From the NCBI GenBank assembly GCA_015227615.1, contig JAALGZ010000008.1, positions 1,488,001-1,552,000 of the forward strand: a DNA stretch of 64,000 nt, read 5' to 3'. Position 1 is the first letter of the stretch; each line of letters begins with the position of its first letter. The notes under the pieces were generated by a model, which had not been told where the DNA came from, did no database searches, and was given only the letters and a program-made list of their open reading frames with translations. Shown piece after piece: positions 19,961 to 31,785 of the stretch. Source of the stretch: Labyrinthula sp. Ha. Its lineage: Eukaryota; Sar; Bigyra; Labyrinthulida; Labyrinthulaceae. A program made the translations under genes and the position numbers.

Positions 19961-20566
19961 CGTGTATCCGTAGTTTCCATTGCTTGTCACTTCGTTGTGT
20001 CGAATTTGAGCGCTTCAGTCACCTAGGATTATCATGAAGTCTTTTTTCCTTTTCAGTGAGATCGCTTTCTGGAGTCTTGTTAGAAACTGGCAGTATTCTT
20101 TTGCTGTTTTTCCTGCGTGTGGTGCATAGATATTGATGATGTATTATCTTTTAGAGTTAAGTTTAGTTTTAACACCTAAAATTCTATCTTCATCAAATAC
20201 TTTTTCTGTTTCTTTGTCCATGTTCCTGTTGAAGTATGTTGCTAAAATATTGATTTTGTTTTTTTCTATGTCTTTATTCTTAGAGATATCTGTTGTAAAC
20301 CAGTTTAGTCTAGAGAAGCTCGCTCTTTCGAGGTATTCTTCTCCTTTGCTACCAACTTCCTGTATTGCAAGGACGTTTGTATTGGCAGTTAGTGCATATT
20401 CCTCGTTAGATCTGAGCTTGTAGAAGGTGATACGGTTAGCATTCACAGAAAAAATTGAAATTGCTCTGGAATTTTGCGCTTCATTGATTGGTGACTGTTT
20501 TTCGACTGCCTGAGTGTTGCCGGGACTCTTAACGGTTTCTTTGTTTCCAAATTTTCCGTTTCCCAA
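19961..20566 (-). pseudogene. LINE endonuclease, N-terminal half
   Basis: The start region reads SIFSVNANRITFYKLRSNEE, then NVLAIQEVG (the catalytic Glu block), then INIYAPHAGKTAKEY and ILGD near 20033, where GDFN would be expected. This is the first half of the apurinic endonuclease of a non-LTR element. An in-frame stop follows LNSKR near 20144 and another falls right after ILGD, so the domain is dead. The chain stops at the gypsy target duplication and resumes at 10312. Confidence 0.78.
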
Positions 20567-20639
20567 AAATTTTTAACTGCTTAACGCTTTGTATTTCCTT
20601 TTTTTCGGATAGATCTGTCAAAATACAGTATCAAACACT

Positions 20640-21907
20640 ACTAGATGACGTGGCATAATGGATTTCTTTATAGCAAAATATTGAAAAAGAGCATAAGTAA
20701 AATCAAGTTATAGCAAGATATTTGACTCCTGGATACTAAGAAAAAGTTTTAAGAAACTTGATAGGATTATTTCAATTTCCTTTTGTAGTTAAACAGGGAT
20801 ATACATATTGACTGCAATAACTTGGACCATCCTGGTGTTTAGATTAGTTGACCATCAGTTTTAATCAGATAGTTCTTATTATGTCTCACCTCAGTTGATA
20901 TAAGTACAATATGTGCAGAATCTACCTTGATAGTAAAATATTTTCTATATTCTTATTTTATCTGACGAAAAATCATCTAGAAAACTGTTTATATAATGGT
21001 CTAGATTAGTCAATCTAAGGGAAAGGTAATGGGTGTTCAAATATTAAAGTGAATATATTTTAGAATTTAAAAAGATGCTGCCTATTCATTTACATTTGAA
21101 CTGAAGTATGAAACTGAAATTTATACCTTTATTCAGTTATACATCGATCCCAAATAGAAGAATAATAAATAGCTTATTATCATAGAATTATAAACTAGAC
21201 AATTTTTCATTTGGGAAAAGGTATATCAAAACTAAATATATTATTTTTATGTAAACAGAATTGTGCGAAGAACATTCACTTTCTGTTGGTATAAATAGCA
21301 AAAGCTTGATGAGAATCATATAGAATAAAATTATCAATAGAGGAATAAAATACCTAGACTATATGTAAATGATAATACTATTTGATAAAAAATATCTAAG
21401 AAAAAAGTTAAGAATTGTGGCAAAAGTATTTAGCAAGGCAAGTATTATAGTAAGAGTAGTTCCAAATAAATATGACACCATAAAGAGAAGAATAATCTAT
21501 ATACTTTGAACTGGGGAGTGAAGATATTAGTTTAGGTTCACTTAGAAGTGTATTTTCTTATAATACTTTTTAACTTGTTTTATCTGAAAGCAAAAACAAA
21601 GTTAATTGTATTAAACATTAAGCAAAGAATAGTTTAATTTGTATTCCTTTTACAAAAGAATAACTTACTAGGTTATCTTTTCTTCCCCTCAAAATCTTAT
21701 AACAAAACTTCTTAAGCATCAGAATTCAGAGTTTATTTCCTGATATAAAGTCGTACAAAACTAATAAAGAATAGTTTATAACTTTTACAACTAAGGTAAA
21801 GATGATAAATTTTTTTCATATTATTCTTGGTAATAAAAAAAAGAATAAACCCAAGACTTAGGCTTTATATAAATACAAAGTAAATGCTTACTGTATCTAC
21901 GAGCATC
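20640..21907. other. AT-rich intergenic DNA
   Basis: Only short chance frames are seen. The last part is the 3' flank of family copy B. Confidence 0.55.
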
Positions 21908-22617
21908 TTAAAAATATAAATACTCTTCTGCCTCATACTCAATATCTTGGTTGTCTTCTTCAATGTTTGCACCCAATAAGTCAGTACAACATTCAAGTTT
22001 AATACTAGTATATTCTTGAGTTAAACATGGAATCCCAGTTCTATTTCTTGTACAAACAGGACAACTACTTGAAGATAAATAAGTGTTTCTTACTACTGTA
22101 GCATTTACCCCATCTGGTAAAAGGTTACCTATTGTTGAAAACCCATACTTAAGTTTATCAACTTCATTGTCTTGTTTGTTATCTTCTTCAATAATAATAG
22201 AAATAACACAACTACATGTAGAACAAATTTTTTCTTTCTCAATATCACATAAAGAAAACTCATCTTCACAAACTAAAGATTCATATTCTGATGGTGTTTC
22301 AATATTTTTATCTTTTTCAAACACATCTGAGACCAACCAAAGTATTAGAGAAACAATTAACACATCAACAAAACAACAGGTATTAAGTAAATCAATATTC
22401 TTTTTCTCCCTGTTTTTTTCTCCACATCAACAAATACTTTTATCTCTTCCTTTAACGCAAGGGGATCATTAGGTTTACTAAGTTGTTCTTTTGAAACAGT
22501 TTCTTCATTATGTCCAGTAGCAAGACTTGTTGCAACAGAGAAGTTTTTTGGAACAGAGTTCTCTTCATCCGCAATAGGGATTTCCCCAAGATTTGGTATT
22601 ATATTATTTGACTTCAT
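21908..22617 (-). pseudogene. Cys-rich membrane protein family, copy B (one frameshift)
   Basis: From the ATG at 22617, an N-terminal soluble part (DEENSVPKNFSVATSLATGH) matches copy D's DEEQSVPKHYSIAASFASGY. A basic stretch and the start of a membrane segment (RILIYLIPVVLLM) follow. The frame then shifts near 22360, and the second frame continues the hydrophobic segment (LIVSLILWLVSDVF) and the Cys-rich domain. That domain has YESLVCEDEFSLC, then CSTCSC, SSCPVC and LECCTDLLG. Only one break is seen, inside the membrane segment, so this is either a recent pseudogene or a sequence error. The product would be a type II or tail-out single-pass protein with its Cys-rich part across the membrane, topology inferred. 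No known family recognised. Confidence 0.7.
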
Positions 22618-22728
22618 AGCTTACTCTTATAAACTCTATAATCTTTAAAACCTTGAATATGTGTTTTTTTTAGAATTAAGTATTGGTTTAGTTTTGATTT
22701 GTAAAAAATATTTTTCTTGTGAATCTGT

Positions 22729-22917
22729 CTTACGAAAAGCGATACATACGTTTTATTTAATTCTAATGCAGTTGTTTTATCACGGTTTATATATAAGTTC
22801 CATTCTATTCATGTTCAGTTACTTTATAAAATGCGATGAGTATGTTCTTTTCTGTCCTTATGTAAGTACTTCACAAAATGCGATAAATACGTTCTATTCA
22901 ACTGTTGTGTGAGCTGT
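22729..22917. repeat. Degenerate 47-nt tandem repeat upstream of copy B
   Basis: The core gcgat occurs at 22739, 22833 and 22880, spacings of 94 and 47, with a poor unit at about 22786. Units share aaatgcgataNatacgttctatt and a following T-rich stretch with cagtt or aagta. The block lies 110-300 bp upstream of the copy B start. A matching motif (acgaaatgcgactgatac) lies about 100 bp upstream of copy D, at 34378-34395. It may be a promoter element of the family, but could be neutral repeat. Confidence 0.55.
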
Positions 22918-23430
22918 GAAATATTAAAGTGATTGAAGTTCTTTTTCGATGTTTTACAAGGAGATAACCATGTATTTTGCGCTATTTTTTGAGATGAATA
23001 CTTGTATTTTTTTCTTGTAAAGTTGGTATTCAAAAAAGCGTATTAAAGAATATTACCATTAATTATTCATTTCGTAAAACAAATCTTCATCTCGTATCGA
23101 ACATGTCTTGTCTCGAAAACAACTTTTATACAATATATATGTCTATAGAAATAATCGAGCGAGATAGGAAATTCGAGAAATGAATTATTTATGAGATTTC
23201 CGGGAAACGGGAATATTAAAAGCAAGAAATATATATATATTCCTTGGAATTCAGTCTTTACTGTTATATAAAATATATTTACTAACTTGGAATAAAGTTA
23301 AAACAAAGTATATCGACCATTTCCAATTTTTTTTCTTACCTGTTGGCTCATATTTTTCATTTTCCTAAATAATAAACAATATTGTTTCATAATTTCTATC
23401 TCTTTCTTACATAAGATAAACAATAATTAT
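22918..23430. other. AT-rich spacer before the copia element
   Basis: No coding signal was seen. The last five bases (attat, 23426-23430) are the copia target duplication. Confidence 0.6.
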
Positions 23431-23730
23431 AGTCAGACACTAAGCAGTCGAGTGTACGACTCTCTCCATACTGACTGTTTACACTTTACATAGTTATAAT
23501 ACAATATTACATTACTGCACAATTGGTGCAACTTTACATAATACATTTTTACTAATACATAAGCACCGGAAACAACAGATAGTAAAACCTTAATATCTCA
23601 ACAACTACTGGGAGTTAGAAAACGTTACTTATATCATTTTAAAGCTCTTTTTAAGCTCTTTGAATTTGTTTCACTTAATATATGTATCCTCATACACATA
23701 TAGACGATACGGACAATTACTTGTCTAACT
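23431..23730 (+). repeat. 5' LTR of the copia element
   Basis: 300 bp. The coding frame is already open inside its last 50 bp, with an ATG at 23682 in the LTR and a second ATG at 23740 just inside the element. Confidence 0.93.
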
Positions 23731-26700
23731 TGGTTGCGATGGAAGTAAACGAAAATCAGAACGATCCCGTGGAAGAACGAACAGCACGGAGTGAAAACTC
23801 CAACTTAACCCAAGGGGAAACTCATTTACAAGACTTTCCTGCTTCAACTAGAACACTTACAAAGCTAGAAATTACAAATGAAGCAATTAACGAAGAATTC
23901 TACAAAAAAGGACGAAAAAGATTGGAAAACCTTTTACGATCAAAAACTGATCAAAACCAATTCGAACTACTGAAACAAGGTGTTGAGATGTATCTGCTTG
24001 CCTTAAAATTACAAATTAATGGAACATCTCTACGCAAATTTTTTAAATCTCATGATCGCAGCATCATTGATGAGCTGTTAGAATCTTACAATCCGCTTAC
24101 TCAAAAATCTAACTACATTCTAGAGGAAGAAATTGACGATGAACTTTCAGATGACATCATTTCTCTTTGGAAAAAAGACGTTGTTTTCTTACGAACAATC
24201 CGAACCCCACATCGTTTTTGCAAAATCCTGCGACGCATCGGGGCTGTTACATTCTTACCTACACAAACCAGAAAAAGAATTAACTTTGGAAACTTGATTT
24301 ACAGCTGTTGGGAGGAATCAGAACCCATTACAGAGTTCGTTAAACGCTTTGATTCTTTGGTACAACAGGCTAATCAGATCAAGATGATGCAAAATGACTC
24401 TGATTTACTTACACTTTTTCAAACTAAGATTCTCTTCAGAAGAAACAACAATCAGAAAATTTTTACAGTTGTCAACAATTTGGATTCAAAAGATCTACCA
24501 TTAAAGGATTACATGAGTGAAGTGACACAAGCCGTACTTCAGCATGACAATTCAGGTTTGATCCCTTTTGATGCTCCAAGTACATCAGTTGTTGCATTTA
24601 CAAAGAAAATTGTTTCTTCTAATTCAAAAGTTACATTGTGTTTCAATTGCGGTGAAGATTTTCCACACAAAGGAAAACAATGTGCTGCTAAAGGTGCTAC
24701 CTGTTCTTACTGTGGTAAACCTAATCATTTTGCAAAGGTGTGTTCAACCAACCCAGAACGTACATTACAACTTCCCAAGATGAAGAAAAAGCCTACAAAG
24801 AAAACAGTAGCAGTAACTTCTACAAAAGAAAATTTTAATCCTTTCAGTTTCGCTACTTCTCTTTGTACCACAGGTTCAAACTCTTTAGCTGGGCTAGATT
24901 CATGCAGCGATGTTTTCGTTTTCAGAAGCGCTGATTTTTTTACACACATGGATCAGAAGCCTGGTAAACTTACACTTACAGAAAATTCTGGTAGCTACGA
25001 AAGCACTGGAACAGCCAGATTTGCATTCAAAGAATTTCCTTCTAAGTTTTTTACAGTACAGGCAATTTACATGCCAAGTGCAAATTTCAACATTTTGTGT
25101 ACCTACGATCTAGAGCAACAGAATGTTAAAGTCAACCATCGCTCTAGAAATGTACAACTAGAAACAGGAAACAAATTAAAAATAATTTTACTTGGAAAGA
25201 AAAGCTTCATTGAAATCATTCCACTAGGGAAATCAGTTTTACAAACCTCTGATCCAAATCTAATGCATCGTAGGTTGATGCACCTCTCAGAAGACAAACT
25301 TAAACACGCTGGTTTCATTAAGGGTTCTCAAAAGCTGAACAGCTGCCAAGTCTGTCTTCAGACGAAAGCTAAACACAACCCAGTGAAGAATTTAATTCAC
25401 AAGATGAAACTCTCTCCTGATTCCAAAGGTCAAGCTTTTTCAATGGACTTACTCATTCCGCCAAAACACTCGATGAAACCAGTCAATGGTGTTGTGGCTG
25501 CATTGATTTTAGTTGACCTGAAAACAAAATTAATTAGAGTTGCTCCTTTAAGAACACTTCAATCGAAAGATTTACTTGCAGCTCTTTACTACCTTCTTTC
25601 TACACTCAAAACTTTACCAAAAACGATTGTTACAGACCGCCAATCTGGTTTTACGGCAGAACACTTTGTCAACTCAATTTCCGCAAAAGGCATTCATTTA
25701 CGTTTTGTCCCTAGAGATCGACATGACACTTTCAATGGAGTTGCTGAACGAACGATTGGCATCTTAAAGGTCATGGCTTCAGCCGCCCTACTACAGTCTA
25801 AACTTGATGACTCCTTTTGGATCTACGCGGTCAAATTTGCAAGTTACATCAAGAACAGAGTGCATCACAAAACACTTGGTGAGTCACCTTACAAACTAGA
25901 AACTGGGCAAGAACCAAACCTTTCTTCACTTAGAACCTTTGGTTGCTGTTGTTTTACGTTAAAATCTTCTGGAACGAAGACAAACAAATTTCAAGAAAGA
26001 ACAGACACTGGTCTCTTTCTTGGACTACAGGAACATTCAAGCTTCAACACAGCAATCATCTACAAACTTAGTACTGGAAAAATCATTTATCCTCAACTAA
26101 CCGATGTTTGGTTCCAAGAATCAAGAATACATGATCAAATCGATCAAAATCCACCAACTTTCTCATTTGGTGACATCAAAATTGTTGACAAAACTGAAAA
26201 TGACCCAATTTCTGAGGACGATTTTGAATCTGATGATGACGATGATTTCAGTCCAGATTTTGGTATACACTATGTACGTTATGGCCAGAAGGCAAATCAA
26301 CAAGAAAATCATGATTTTGAGCATGATGATAATTTCGATGAAAATCCCCCTTCAGCAGATGTTCAACTCGATCAGGATCAAGATGCACATGATCCAACCC
26401 CATCTGCCGAAGTAACAAACCCTGAAACACCTCAAACGAGCGAAAACAGCAATGCTCGTCTACCAGTCACAACGCGATCTGGGAGAAATGCAACGAAATT
26501 CGACCTAAATCGGATGTCAGCATTCACGTTGAACACAACTGAAGAAACAACACACATCATAAAGCCTAAAACAAAAGGTCAGAAAGAAAAGCTACGGAAG
26601 AAGATCATTCAGTCTAGAATTGATCAGAAACCTTCCATTTACCGTGACACAGGAGGTCACCCAGACGAAGCATCTTACAAGAAAGCGGTCGAAAAAGAAC

Positions 26701-28176
26701 TCAAAGCTTTGGAAGAACGAAAGGTTCTCAAAGTGATTAATCGCTCTGAACTTCCTGAAAATGCTTACGTTGGAAAATGCACGATGCTTGTGAAACAAAA
26801 ACGCAATGGTAGTTTCAAAGCAAGATGTGTTTACAATGGAAGATCTCAGAAATTCAAAATTACACCTTACCGCAGTTCTCCTACCTTAGATTACAACAGT
26901 CTTGCAGTTGCACTAGCAGTTGCGGCTCGAAGACAGTTCCATTTTAACTCTTTAGATGTTAGTACCGCATTCTTGTACGCGGATCTACCTGCTGGCACTA
27001 CACTCTACTGTGAAATCCCTGATGGACATGAACTGAAACATGACAAGACTAAAGTAATGAAGATTGAGAAAGCGCTTTACGGTCTGAAGGAAAGTCCCAA
27101 GCTTTGGTTTGACAATGTTTCTGCTAAAATTCAAAAACTTGGACTCAAACAAGCAATCTTTGACGAGTGTGTTTTCTACAAGAAAGATTTAATTACTTTA
27201 CGTTGATGATGTACTGATGCTCGGTACAAAACAAGAAATTACAAACTTCTCAAAACAGTTTGGGAAAACTTACAAAATTACACTAGGAACACTAGATCAG
27301 AAAACAGACTTCTTAGGAGTTTACATTGAAAGAAAACCCAATGGAGACTACCAAATTGACCAAACCAAACACATTGAGAAAATTTTAGAAAAATTCAAGG
27401 ATTTCAAGACTAAAGACAAATTTACACCATTACCTTCTACTTTCGCTGAGGCTGTTAAGAACAATTCCAATGCTAAAAGCATTAAATTTCCGTACAGAGA
27501 ATTGCTTGGATCTTTAATTTACTTACGACTTACAAGATTTGATTTACTCTACGCGTTACATGCGCTTAGTCAACTTTCTGAACACGTGACAAGTTTTGCA
27601 GTAAAGTCAATTCTCAACACATTAGGTTACATTAGTAAAACGAAACATCAAAAACGAATTTTTTACTCAGATCAATCAAATGGTGAAATTACACTTCTTG
27701 CCTTTTGTGATGCTGAATGGGCCTCTAACTCACTTAACAGAAAAAGTGTTAGTGGTAACTTCATTTACTTTGGTCAATCGCTCATTACTGGCAGAAGTTC
27801 AAGACAAAGGACAGTTGCTACCTCTGCTGCCGGAGCTGAGCTGATTGAAATTTACAAGACAGCAAAACATTTGCAAGGAATCTACGGATTGTGCATGGAT
27901 TTAGATTGCAAAGTCAAACTACCTTCAGTGATTCTTACAGATTCACTTAGTTCAACTAAAACCTTAGAAAAGACAGTTTCTCCAGAGCAAAAACACATGA
28001 GTGTTGCAATTCATTTCTTAAAAGGACTCATTCGTTCAGGAAAACTAAAGGTGATTTTCATCAAACGCGAATTCAACATTGCTGATCTTCAAACGAAACA
28101 GAATCCAAGAGCTGAGTTTGAAAAACTTTGGAACATGACTCATTCAAGGATGAAGTGGCAGCATTTGAAGATCTAA
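23682..28176 (+). pseudogene. Copia gag-pol region
   Basis: Gag ends with paired zinc knuckles (CFNCGEDFPHKGKQC and CSYCGKPNHFAKVC). A protease region follows (LAGLDSCSDVFVF, with D-S-C where many have D-S-G). Integrase has HRRLMHLSEDKL, NSCQVCLQTK, then FSMDLL, VTDRQSGF and NGVAERTIG as the D,D-35-E core. The acidic linker is followed by RT (KARCVYNGRSQ, SLDVSTAFLYADL, KALYGLKESPKLW) and RNase H (AFCDAEWASN, then LTDSLSS). Order and motifs are those of Ty1/copia. About one break is present, so it looks nearly whole but not active as read. Confidence 0.93.
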
Positions 28177-28189
28177 AAAGACCGCATGG

Positions 28190-28489
28190 AGTCAGACACT
28201 AAGCAGTCGAGTGTACGACTCTCTCCATACTGACTGTTTACACTTTACATAATTATAATACAATATTACATTACTGCACAATTGGTGCAACTTTACATAA
28301 TACATTTTTACTAATACATAAGCACCGGAAACAACAGATAGTAAAACCTCAATATCTCAACAACTACTGGGAGTTAGAAGACGTTACTTATATCATCTTA
28401 AAGCTGTTTTCAAGCTCTTTCAGTTAATTTAATTTAATATACTTATCCTCATACACATATAGAAGATACGGACAATTACTTGTCTAACT
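28190..28489 (+). repeat. 3' LTR of the copia element
   Basis: 300 bp and about 95% identical to the 5' LTR, with most differences in its last third. Followed by the attat duplication. Confidence 0.93.
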
Positions 28490-28494
28490 ATTAT

Positions 28495-31002
28495 TCATTT
28501 TATTAAGAAATTAAAGGCTTAAATTATACTAATTTCCTGAAATATATCAGCTAAAAATTCGTGAATAAAAATCTGTTTCTTCTTTTATCCGATAGATTTG
28601 TATTTCAGCACCTCTTCTCACAACAAAACCAAAGTTATCAAATACATCAAAGCAAAATAATTTCATGGAACAGCACACAACTAGGCTTTAAGTTGTGCAC
28701 TCAACGTTAGTATTCTGCCGCTCAAAATCACCATTGGCGCTCTTTTCGTTTTTTATTTTGTAGTTCACACAAGTTATATTTCCTTATTCTTTAATAACAG
28801 TGTTCGATTTTGACTTCAAGTAGGAGCACAAGTAGACTTTGGTGATTATCTCAGAAGGCTAGGACATGAAATTTAAAAATCAATTTAAGAATATGACGCT
28901 AGTTACTATTTACTTAGATTTCTGGGTGGTAACTATAACTTACAGTTCTTAATGTTGATGAAGTGATATTTAAAATTTTACTTTGTTGAAGCCTGGTTAG
29001 ATCTCGTTGACATACTAACAAAACCGCACGATAAGCTAACGACAGTAAACTTGTGCATTTGATATAGTAAATGATTTTGCTACGAATGTTAATTTATCGT
29101 GGGTCAACGCACTAATGTTCCCTTCTTCCCAATTGATTGGTTTCTGGAGAATAATAAATCTTCACCCACGAAACAAATCTCCTGGACCAACTAAAGTTTA
29201 AGAAATACAGAATATAACGCGTGGGCCAATAGGACAAAAAATATGTTTAGAGTGGGAGAATGTAGACACTGTAATTCCCGATTACTTTGCCACTATTGTT
29301 GACAAACACCATACTACCTTTCATGCATAAATCCGGAAAAAAACGAAAATATTACGTTTTTTTTGTGAAACCAGAACAGATATTCTCGTTAAATTCTCCG
29401 AATGATTTGTGTACCAATTGAAAGATGGTTATGAGCCTTTAGTCTGTTGTTAAAGTTAATAAAAAATATTTGTGTGTAGGAATACAAACGCACACTTAAC
29501 TGAGATTTGTTTATTGCAACAACTAACATAGATCTAGCCAAGTCAAAGTGACTAAAGGTGTATTTGCTTCTGTTATCCCAAATTAATTCAAGGTTTGATT
29601 TCTTCTCTTACGCTTATGAAAGTAATAAGTTTAAGAGTTCTAACTCTTCTCTATAAGACTTATAGAGTGACCTGGCTCTTTTATATTTGGTTCTGCTGAG
29701 ATTTAGCACTAAACATGATTTTTGCTCGTTAACTCTAGAATATATGGACCCGTTACCGAATCAAACACAAGACGAATATTACGGTTTATATACTACCAGA
29801 TTTTACTCTGCTTCACGCATAACCTATGCTTGATGATACTCTGGATTTCTTCTCATGGTTTTAAACTAGCTTGAGTTCTTTTTCGACAACTTCAAACCTC
29901 TTTATTTTTGCTCGTTTCTTTTTTATGTGGGAGGCTTGAGTGATCCACAAAAGTCCGACATAGAAGGATATACCGCTAGAGAGTTACTTTGTACCCTAAC
30001 TACAAGGTTACTGTGCACCTATGATGATTAATCTACACATTACTACAAAGCTGTTTATATACTAATTAACAATGATAATAATTTCCAAACTAATTTCTTC
30101 CTATTCTTTGTTCCTACAAACTATTTTTATATAGGTCTAAATTTCAAGTTCTCAATATTGTGACTAGTAGGAGTTCAGTCTCGACTATTTCAAGGTTAAT
30201 TCTGAGAACAACTTAGTTGAACCTAAAAATCTAAAGCTGTGGTTAGTTCGGACGCTCCTCTAACTTCATTAAACAATGCTAAACAAGACCAATCGGTACT
30301 CATACCTTCAGTTTGCAACATTTCTTTTGAGTGTATTGTCACCAGGTATGTTCATTTCAAAAATACTTGTCATTTATGAGCATCATTCTTCTGAATTTCT
30401 GGGATGTTTAAAATGAAATTCTTATTTATGAAATTTAGGTAGAACACTTCAAAACTAGAAAGAGCTTGCCCTTAGACCTTGAATTATCCATTCGTTAGAT
30501 TGGTGATTCTTGTTGGGCTCTAGTTAAGCCTTTCCTGAGAGAGTTCACGAATTTAAGTTGAGAGAAACTGCATATTGGGTTTAATTAAAAAAAATAAACT
30601 TCTAAAAAATATTTAAAAGAGAATAATACATATATATTTGTTTCTGGGGTTTTCTAGAGTAAAAATTTCTAGTACAATACAAAGTTTTTATCTGTTGCGA
30701 TTATGGCGCTTTTGTGAGGCTATTTGACATATTAAATGCAAATCCAGCACCACCTTGTTAGGTAATCAAGACATAGTTCCTGAAGAAATCATGAAAGGAT
30801 AGAGTAACACAAGACTTTTCTTTTTTGGCTTTACTTTTCTAATCATTATGGTTTACTTTCTACTAACTAGGGAGTTGTTGTACATTATCAACGTCATATT
30901 AACCCCAACAAAGCAATAAGTTCCAAGATGTTAATTGAAAGAAGTCTACGATCTTAGAGTGAGTAAGCTTGGTTATCTTAGCTCACCCTTGATTTTCTGC
31001 AA
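28495..31002. other. AT-rich DNA without recognised genes
   Basis: 2.5 kb in which I see no frame, repeat or RNA that can be supported. Confidence 0.5.
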
Positions 31003-31556
31003 GAGAAAGAAAATCCTGGGATAAAGTCTTAAATATCAGTGGAAGCAGAGTTGGAGCTATTTAAAATTTATTCATTGACAAAAGATACGAGTTTTCATAA
31101 AGAATCCAGATTAAACTCTAGACTTACATAATATAGATATAAAAAGCTAATATTTATTGTGTCTAATGGCATTTAGAGATGAGGCAGATTCTTCTGATTC
31201 TTCAATGGTATCACTTTCTTCTTCGTACTCTTTTGTGTTTTCACCTAATAAATCAGCACAACAATCAACTGTCACACCACCTAATACACCTGAAACACAA
31301 TCAGCTGTGAATGCCATATCTGATGAGCTATGCCTTCTAATTCCCTGCTGTGCAAAGTCAGCAACTGTTATAAATTTAAATTTGAATCTATCAGCTTCAT
31401 CCACTTGCTCACCTCCATCATTAGTGTTTATCGAAACAATACAACTACATGCAGTGCAAATTTTTTCTTTTTCAAAATCACATAAAGCAAATTCATCTTC
31501 ACAAACTAAAGGTTCATATTCTGGAACTATTTCAATACCTTGTTCTTCTCTTTCAT
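31003..31556. repeat. Segmental duplication, unit 1 (3' part of copy C and its flank)
   Basis: 31003-31308 matches 33173-33478 and 31340-31556 matches 33549-33765. There are about 3 differences in some 523 bp, and a 39-bp in-frame length difference between the two blocks. The duplicated sequence covers about 140 bp of 3' flank and the C-terminal half of the gene. Identity stops abruptly at 31556 and 33765. Confidence 0.9.
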
Positions 31557-31785
31557 CAACTTTTTTTATGCCTTTATCAAGCAGAATAAAATAAGAAGAT
31601 ATTTCAACTATCACCAAAAATATATTAAATAAAACAAGATAAAACTTTTGTTTTTTTTCTTTATTTTTTTGTTTTTGAACCAAATAGTTTTGTCTTATTT
31701 GAAGTTCTTGTTCTCTATCTTTAATAAACCAACGAGGAGTATATTCTTCAGAAGTTGTATTATTTATTTGTAACTGAATGTTCAT
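31147..31785 (-). CDS. Cys-rich single-pass membrane protein family, copy C (mosaic)
   Basis: 212 residues from the ATG at 31785, uninterrupted. A polar, charged N-terminus (PRWFIKDREQELQIRQNY) is followed by a basic KKQK and one membrane segment at residues 49-69. The C-terminal half has C95-x6-C102-x7-C110-x2-C113-x-C115, then VDCCADLL and an acidic Glu/Ser tail. There is no signal peptide, so it is probably anchored with the Cys-rich half across the membrane. Its N-terminal half is A-type, while everything after residue 77 is nearly identical to copy D. In place of D's stretch with the DTCLVC pair it has a shorter segment (RRHSSSDMAFT), losing two Cys. Function unknown; a lineage-specific surface or endomembrane protein is my guess. 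Confidence 0.65.
   Translation of the reverse strand: MNIQLQINNTTSEEYTPRWFIKDREQELQIRQNYLVQKQKNKEKKQKFYLVLFNIFLVIVEISSYFILLDKGIKKVDEREEQGIEIVPEYEPLVCEDEFALCDFEKEKICTACSCIVSINTNDGGEQVDEADRFKFKFITVADFAQQGIRRHSSSDMAFTADCVSGVLGGVTVDCCADLLGENTKEYEEESDTIEESEESASSLNAIRHNKY

Larger units (their letters stand above)
6990..20640 (-). mobile_element. Decayed LINE (non-LTR retrotransposon), split by a Ty3/gypsy insertion
   Basis: Two blocks, about 6990-10312 and 19961-20640, together hold one minus-strand non-LTR element of about 4 kb. The order from the 5' end is apurinic-type endonuclease, reverse transcriptase, a zinc finger, the RT C-terminal region and a 3' tail with a 159-bp tandem repeat. The gypsy element lies in the endonuclease coding region, and the LINE sequence resumes on the far side after a 4-5 bp duplication (cgtg or cgtgt). 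The pol region has several in-frame stops, so the LINE is dead. Outer boundaries are approximate; no target duplication was found for the LINE. Confidence 0.82.
23431..28489 (+). mobile_element. Ty1/copia LTR retrotransposon
   Basis: A 5,059-bp element with 300-bp LTRs (23431-23730 and 28190-28489) and a 5-bp target duplication attat (23426-23430 and 28490-28494). Domain order is gag with zinc knuckles, protease region, integrase, RT and RNase H, which is the copia order. The LTRs differ at about 15 of 300 positions, so the insertion is clearly older than the gypsy one. The coding part has about one break. LTR ends are AGTCAGACA and TGTCTAACT, not TG...CA. A solo LTR of the same family lies at 1068-2829. 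Confidence 0.94.

Noticed and set aside
22661-22912. Plus-strand ORF upstream of copy B
   Set aside because: It spans the 47-nt repeat block, has alternative start only, and its hydrophobic translation comes from T-rich sequence.
31157-31594. Plus-strand frame of 145 codons opposite copy C
   Set aside because: Mirror of the Ser/Glu-rich tail and Cys domain; the minus frame has the conserved family pattern.
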